NCBI RefSeq assembly: GCF_901875575.1
Contig: NZ_CABFMF010000008.1
Location: forward strand, 1 to 42,816
Direction of reading: 5' to 3'
DNA from: an uncultured Streptococcus sp.
GTDB taxonomy: Bacteria > Bacillota > Bacilli > Lactobacillales > Streptococcaceae
DNA length: 42,816 nucleotides
A program made the translations under genes and the position numbers. Below, piece by piece: positions 40,103 to 42,816 of this stretch. Position 1 is the stretch's first letter, and every line of letters begins with the position of its first letter. The notes under the pieces are model-generated. The model was not told the origin of the DNA, did not search any database, and was given only the letters and a program-made list of their open reading frames with translations.

Positions 40103-42061
40103 ATGAAAAAACAAAAAAATGGTTTAGTAAAAAATCCTTTTCTGTGGTTATTAGTTATTTTTTTCCTAGTTACAGGCTACCAGTATTTTATTACAGGTAA
40201 TACTGCAGGAAAAAGTGAGAAAATTAATTACACAGAACTGGTAAAAGAAATTACAAATGACAATGTGAAAGAGATAACCTACCAACCAAATGGTAGTGTT
40301 ATAGAAGTTACTGGTGTTTATAATAGTCCTAAAACAAGTAAAGAAGAAACAGGGATTCAGTTTTTTTCACCTTCTTCTACTACAGTAGAGAAATTTTCAA
40401 GTATTATTCTTCCGTCAGATACATCAGTATCTGAATTACAAAAACTTGCTTCTGACCATAAAGCTGAAGTAACGATTAAGCATGAAAGTTCAAGTGCATT
40501 GTGGATCAACGTTCTTGTATCCATTGTTCCATTTGCTATTCTTTTCTTCTTCCTATTCTCAATGATGGGGAATATGGGAGGAAATAATGGTCGTAATCCA
40601 ATGAGTTTTGGACGTAGCAAAGCCAAAGCTGCTAATAAGGAAGATATTAAAGTACGATTTTCAGATGTTGCTGGAGCTGAGGAAGAAAAGCAAGAATTAG
40701 TAGAAGTTGTTGAATTTCTAAAAGATCCAAAACGATTTACAAAACTTGGTGCACGTATTCCAGCAGGAGTTCTTTTAGAAGGACCTCCAGGAACTGGTAA
40801 GACTTTGCTTGCCAAAGCAGTTGCTGGAGAGGCAGGAGTTCCTTTCTTTAGTATTTCAGGTTCTGACTTTGTAGAAATGTTTGTCGGAGTTGGAGCGAGT
40901 CGTGTTCGTTCCCTCTTTGAGGATGCAAAAAAAGCAGCACCAGCTATCATTTTTATTGATGAAATCGATGCTGTTGGTCGTCAACGTGGAGTCGGTCTTG
41001 GAGGAGGAAATGATGAACGTGAACAAACCTTAAATCAACTATTGATTGAAATGGATGGATTTGAAGGAAATGAAGGTATTATCGTCATCGCTGCTACAAA
41101 CCGTTCAGATGTTCTTGACCCAGCCCTTCTTCGTCCAGGCCGTTTTGATAGAAAAGTCTTGGTTGGCCGTCCGGATGTCAAGGGGCGTGAAGCAATCTTG
41201 AAAGTTCATGCCAAGAATAAACCTCTTGCTGATGATGTCGATTTGAAACTGGTTGCTCAACAAACTCCAGGTTTTGTTGGTGCTGACTTAGAGAATGTGC
41301 TGAACGAAGCGGCATTGGTTGCTGCTAGACGTAACAAGTCAGTTATTGATGCTTCAGATATTGATGAAGCAGAAGATCGTGTTATCGCTGGCCCATCTAA
41401 AAAGGATAAAACAGTATCTCAAAAAGAACGTGAATTGGTTGCTTATCATGAAGCAGGACATACAATTGTTGGATTGGTTTTATCAAATGCACGAGTTGTA
41501 CATAAGGTTACAATTGTACCACGTGGCCGTGCAGGTGGTTATATGATTGCACTTCCTAAGGAAGACCAAATGCTTCTATCTAAAGAAGATATGAAAGAGC
41601 AATTGGCTGGCTTAATGGGTGGACGTGTAGCTGAAGAAATTATTTTTAATGTTCAAACTACAGGAGCCTCAAACGACTTTGAACAAGCGACTCAAATGGC
41701 GCGTGCAATGGTTACAGAGTACGGTATGAGTGAAAAACTTGGCCCAGTTCAATATGAGGGTAATCATGCTATGTTTGGAGCACAAAGCCCTCAAAAATCA
41801 ATTTCAGAACAAACAGCTTATGAAATCGACGAAGAGGTTCGTTCGTTATTGAATGAAGCACGAAATAAAGCTGCTGAAATTATTCAGTCAAATCGTGAAA
41901 CTCACAAATTGATTGCTGAAGCATTATTGAAACACGAAACATTAGATAGTACACAAATTAAATCTCTTTATGAAACAGGAAAAATGCCTGAGACGTTAGA
42001 AGAGGAATCACATGCCCTATCTTATGATGAAATTAAGTCAAAAATGAATGACGAAAAATAA
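40103..42061 (+). CDS. ftsH: FtsH, membrane AAA+ zinc protease
   Basis: FtsH degrades membrane and regulatory proteins. The 652 residues have two membrane helices (about 12-30 and 133-153) enclosing an extracellular domain. The AAA+ module has Walker A GPPGTGKT, Walker B IIFIDEIDAVG and the second region of homology LLRPGRFDR. The zinc motif HEAGH lies in a C-terminal peptidase domain. The ATG at 40103 is preceded by only a weak Shine-Dalgarno. It is the last gene of the long plus-strand unit and ends in a clear terminator before comX. Confidence 0.98.
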   Translation: MKKQKNGLVKNPFLWLLVIFFLVTGYQYFITGNTAGKSEKINYTELVKEITNDNVKEITYQPNGSVIEVTGVYNSPKTSKEETGIQFFSPSSTTVEKFSSIILPSDTSVSELQKLASDHKAEVTIKHESSSALWINVLVSIVPFAILFFFLFSMMGNMGGNNGRNPMSFGRSKAKAANKEDIKVRFSDVAGAEEEKQELVEVVEFLKDPKRFTKLGARIPAGVLLEGPPGTGKTLLAKAVAGEAGVPFFSISGSDFVEMFVGVGASRVRSLFEDAKKAAPAIIFIDEIDAVGRQRGVGLGGGNDEREQTLNQLLIEMDGFEGNEGIIVIAATNRSDVLDPALLRPGRFDRKVLVGRPDVKGREAILKVHAKNKPLADDVDLKLVAQQTPGFVGADLENVLNEAALVAARRNKSVIDASDIDEAEDRVIAGPSKKDKTVSQKERELVAYHEAGHTIVGLVLSNARVVHKVTIVPRGRAGGYMIALPKEDQMLLSKEDMKEQLAGLMGGRVAEEIIFNVQTTGASNDFEQATQMARAMVTEYGMSEKLGPVQYEGNHAMFGAQSPQKSISEQTAYEIDEEVRSLLNEARNKAAEIIQSNRETHKLIAEALLKHETLDSTQIKSLYETGKMPETLEEESHALSYDEIKSKMNDEK

Positions 42062-42067
42062 CCCTGA

Positions 42068-42089
42068 GAGAGGCAGTGCCTCTCTTTTT
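42068..42089 (+). terminator. ftsH terminator
   Basis: GAGAGGCA/TGCCTCTC arms (42068-42075 and 42077-42084) followed by T5. It separates ftsH from the ComE-dependent comX promoter that begins 5 bp later. Confidence 0.9.
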
Positions 42090-42093
42090 CATT

Positions 42094-42124
42094 ACATTAG
42101 GGAATAAAAAAGCGACAGAAGAGA
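42094..42124 (+). promoter_or_regulatory. ComE box at the comX promoter
   Basis: The half-sites ACATTAGGGA (42094-42103) and ACAGAAGAGA (42115-42124) have the same 21-bp pitch as the comDE site, and the spacer is nearly the same A-rich sequence. The first half-site differs from comDE at some positions, which fits the known lower affinity at comX. The Shine-Dalgarno AAGGAGC lies before the comX start. Confidence 0.8.
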
Positions 42125-42182
42125 GAAAATCGGCAAAAAGCTTCTTCAATTTGGTAGAGTAATATCAGAAAGGAGCAAGCAA

Positions 42183-42662
42183 ATGTTTAAAGCGTTATAT
42201 AAAGAAGTACAAGGGATAGTATATAAGTGTAGGAATGAGTATTATCTCCATTTATGGGAACAATCAGATTGGGAACAAGAAGGGATGATTTGTTTACATG
42301 AATTGCTTAGTAAAGAGAAGGGACTGGTAGAGGACATACCACGCTTAAGACGGTACTTTAAGACCAAGTTTCGAAATCGAATTCTAGACATAATCCGAAA
42401 ACAAGAAAGTCAAAAACGAAGATATGACAGAGAATCCTATGAGGAAATAGGAGAAATAAGTCATCGAGTAAGTTCAGGGGGTCTCTGGTTAGATGACTAT
42501 TACCTCTTTCATGAGCTATTAAGTACATATAGAAGTCAACAAAGTAAAGAGAAACAAGAAGAACTAGACCGCTTATTAAGGGATGAACGATTCAGAGGAA
42601 GAAAAAGAATCTTAAGAGAGTTGCGATTGGTAATGAAGGAGTTTGATATCACAAGCAAATAA
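42183..42662 (+). CDS. comX: ComX (SigX), competence sigma factor
   Basis: ComX directs RNA polymerase to the late competence promoters with the TACGAATA box. The 159 residues include the segment CRNEYYLHLWEQSDWEQEGM and an RNRILDIIRKQESQKRR basic stretch, both typical of the streptococcal family. The C-terminal part has an FRGRKRILRELR helix. It is preceded by a ComE box and followed by a tRNA-Glu, as at pneumococcal comX1, next to an rRNA operon. Relatives carry two identical comX copies; only one is in the window. Confidence 0.96.
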   Translation: MFKALYKEVQGIVYKCRNEYYLHLWEQSDWEQEGMICLHELLSKEKGLVEDIPRLRRYFKTKFRNRILDIIRKQESQKRRYDRESYEEIGEISHRVSSGGLWLDDYYLFHELLSTYRSQQSKEKQEELDRLLRDERFRGRKRILRELRLVMKEFDITSK

Positions 42663-42689
42663 AAATAAAGAAAAAAGTTAAAAAAGGTG

Positions 42690-42717
42690 TTGACAAGGAA
42701 GAAAAAGTGGGTATAAT
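42690..42717 (+). promoter_or_regulatory. Promoter of the tRNA-Glu/rRNA unit
   Basis: TTGACA (42690-42695) and TATAAT (42712-42717), both perfect consensus, are separated by 16 bp and lie 24 bp before tRNA-Glu. Such a strong promoter is typical of stable-RNA operons. Confidence 0.85.
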
Positions 42718-42740
42718 AGAAAGAGTTGAAAATAACTCAG

Positions 42741-42812
42741 GTCCGTTGGTCAAGGGGTTAAGACACCGCCTTTTCACGGCGGTAACACGGGTTCGAATCC
42801 CGTACGGACTAT
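42741..42812 (+). tRNA. tRNA-Glu (UUC), second copy
   Basis: Identical over 72 nt to the copy at 21488-21559, including the G-U first acceptor pair and the anticodon TTC. It is followed at the window edge by a few bases; in relatives a 16S rRNA gene comes next. Confidence 0.96.
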
Positions 42813-42816
42813 GGTG

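Noticed and set aside
40357..40950. Long minus-strand frame opposite ftsH (197 codons)
   Set aside because: It is a shadow of ftsH: low-complexity Ser/Pro-rich product, no start signals, no known family.
1..42816. CRISPR array, prophage or defence island
   Set aside because: No regularly spaced repeats, integrase, phage structural or defence genes were recognised; apart from two IS remnants the window is core genome.

Overview
This window is the replication-origin region of a mitis-group Streptococcus (S. mitis, S. oralis or a close relative of S. pneumoniae). Gene order, protein lengths and many motifs follow the pneumococcal chromosome around dnaA. The DNA is AT-rich, and most promoters are extended -10 elements of the TGnTATAAT type. 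I cannot fix the species from the sequence alone.

Left part (1-9.3 kb, mostly minus strand, running away from the origin): the 3' end of an ISL3-family insertion sequence, then genes read from right to left: an M16 peptidase pair, rodZ, pgsA, the ECF transporter core ecfA1-ecfA2-ecfT, mreC-mreD, and the peptidoglycan hydrolase-like pcsB with a WalR (VicR) box. Next (9.4-21.4 kb) come yaaA-recF, guaB, trpS, an ABC-F ATPase with one degenerate ATP site, a yfhO-type membrane protein, and a yhgE/pip-type membrane protein with an early stop codon. Opposite the last lies a divergent tetR flanked by two matching operators.

Competence part (21.4-25 kb): tRNA-Asn, tRNA-Glu, comE and comD, all on the minus strand. 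The ComE-binding promoter is intact, but the pheromone gene comC that normally lies between promoter and comD is absent: the transcript leader is only about 30 nt. Upstream of the promoter is a heavily decayed IS1182-like transposase, then tRNA-Arg and rlmH.

Origin part (25-30.6 kb): DnaA boxes and a CiaR box before htrA, then htrA-parB, an oriC segment with a 16-bp inverted repeat and several DnaA boxes, dnaA, more boxes, and dnaN. Two perfect parS sites and one near match lie at 5.2, 16.4 and 39.3 kb.

Right part (30.6-42.8 kb, plus strand): yyzM, ychF, pth, mfd, rqcP, divIC, a 40-residue small protein, a beta-lactamase-fold protein, tilS, hpt, ftsH, then comX (the competence sigma factor) behind a second ComE box. 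The window ends in a tRNA-Glu that in relatives leads into an rRNA operon.

The window joins three themes: origin firing and segregation (dnaA, dnaN, parB, parS), cell-wall growth and division (pcsB, mreCD, rodZ, divIC), and competence control (comDE, comX, htrA/CiaR). The most notable observation is a pheromone receptor and regulator pair that has lost its own pheromone gene while keeping its ComE-driven promoter and the comX target.
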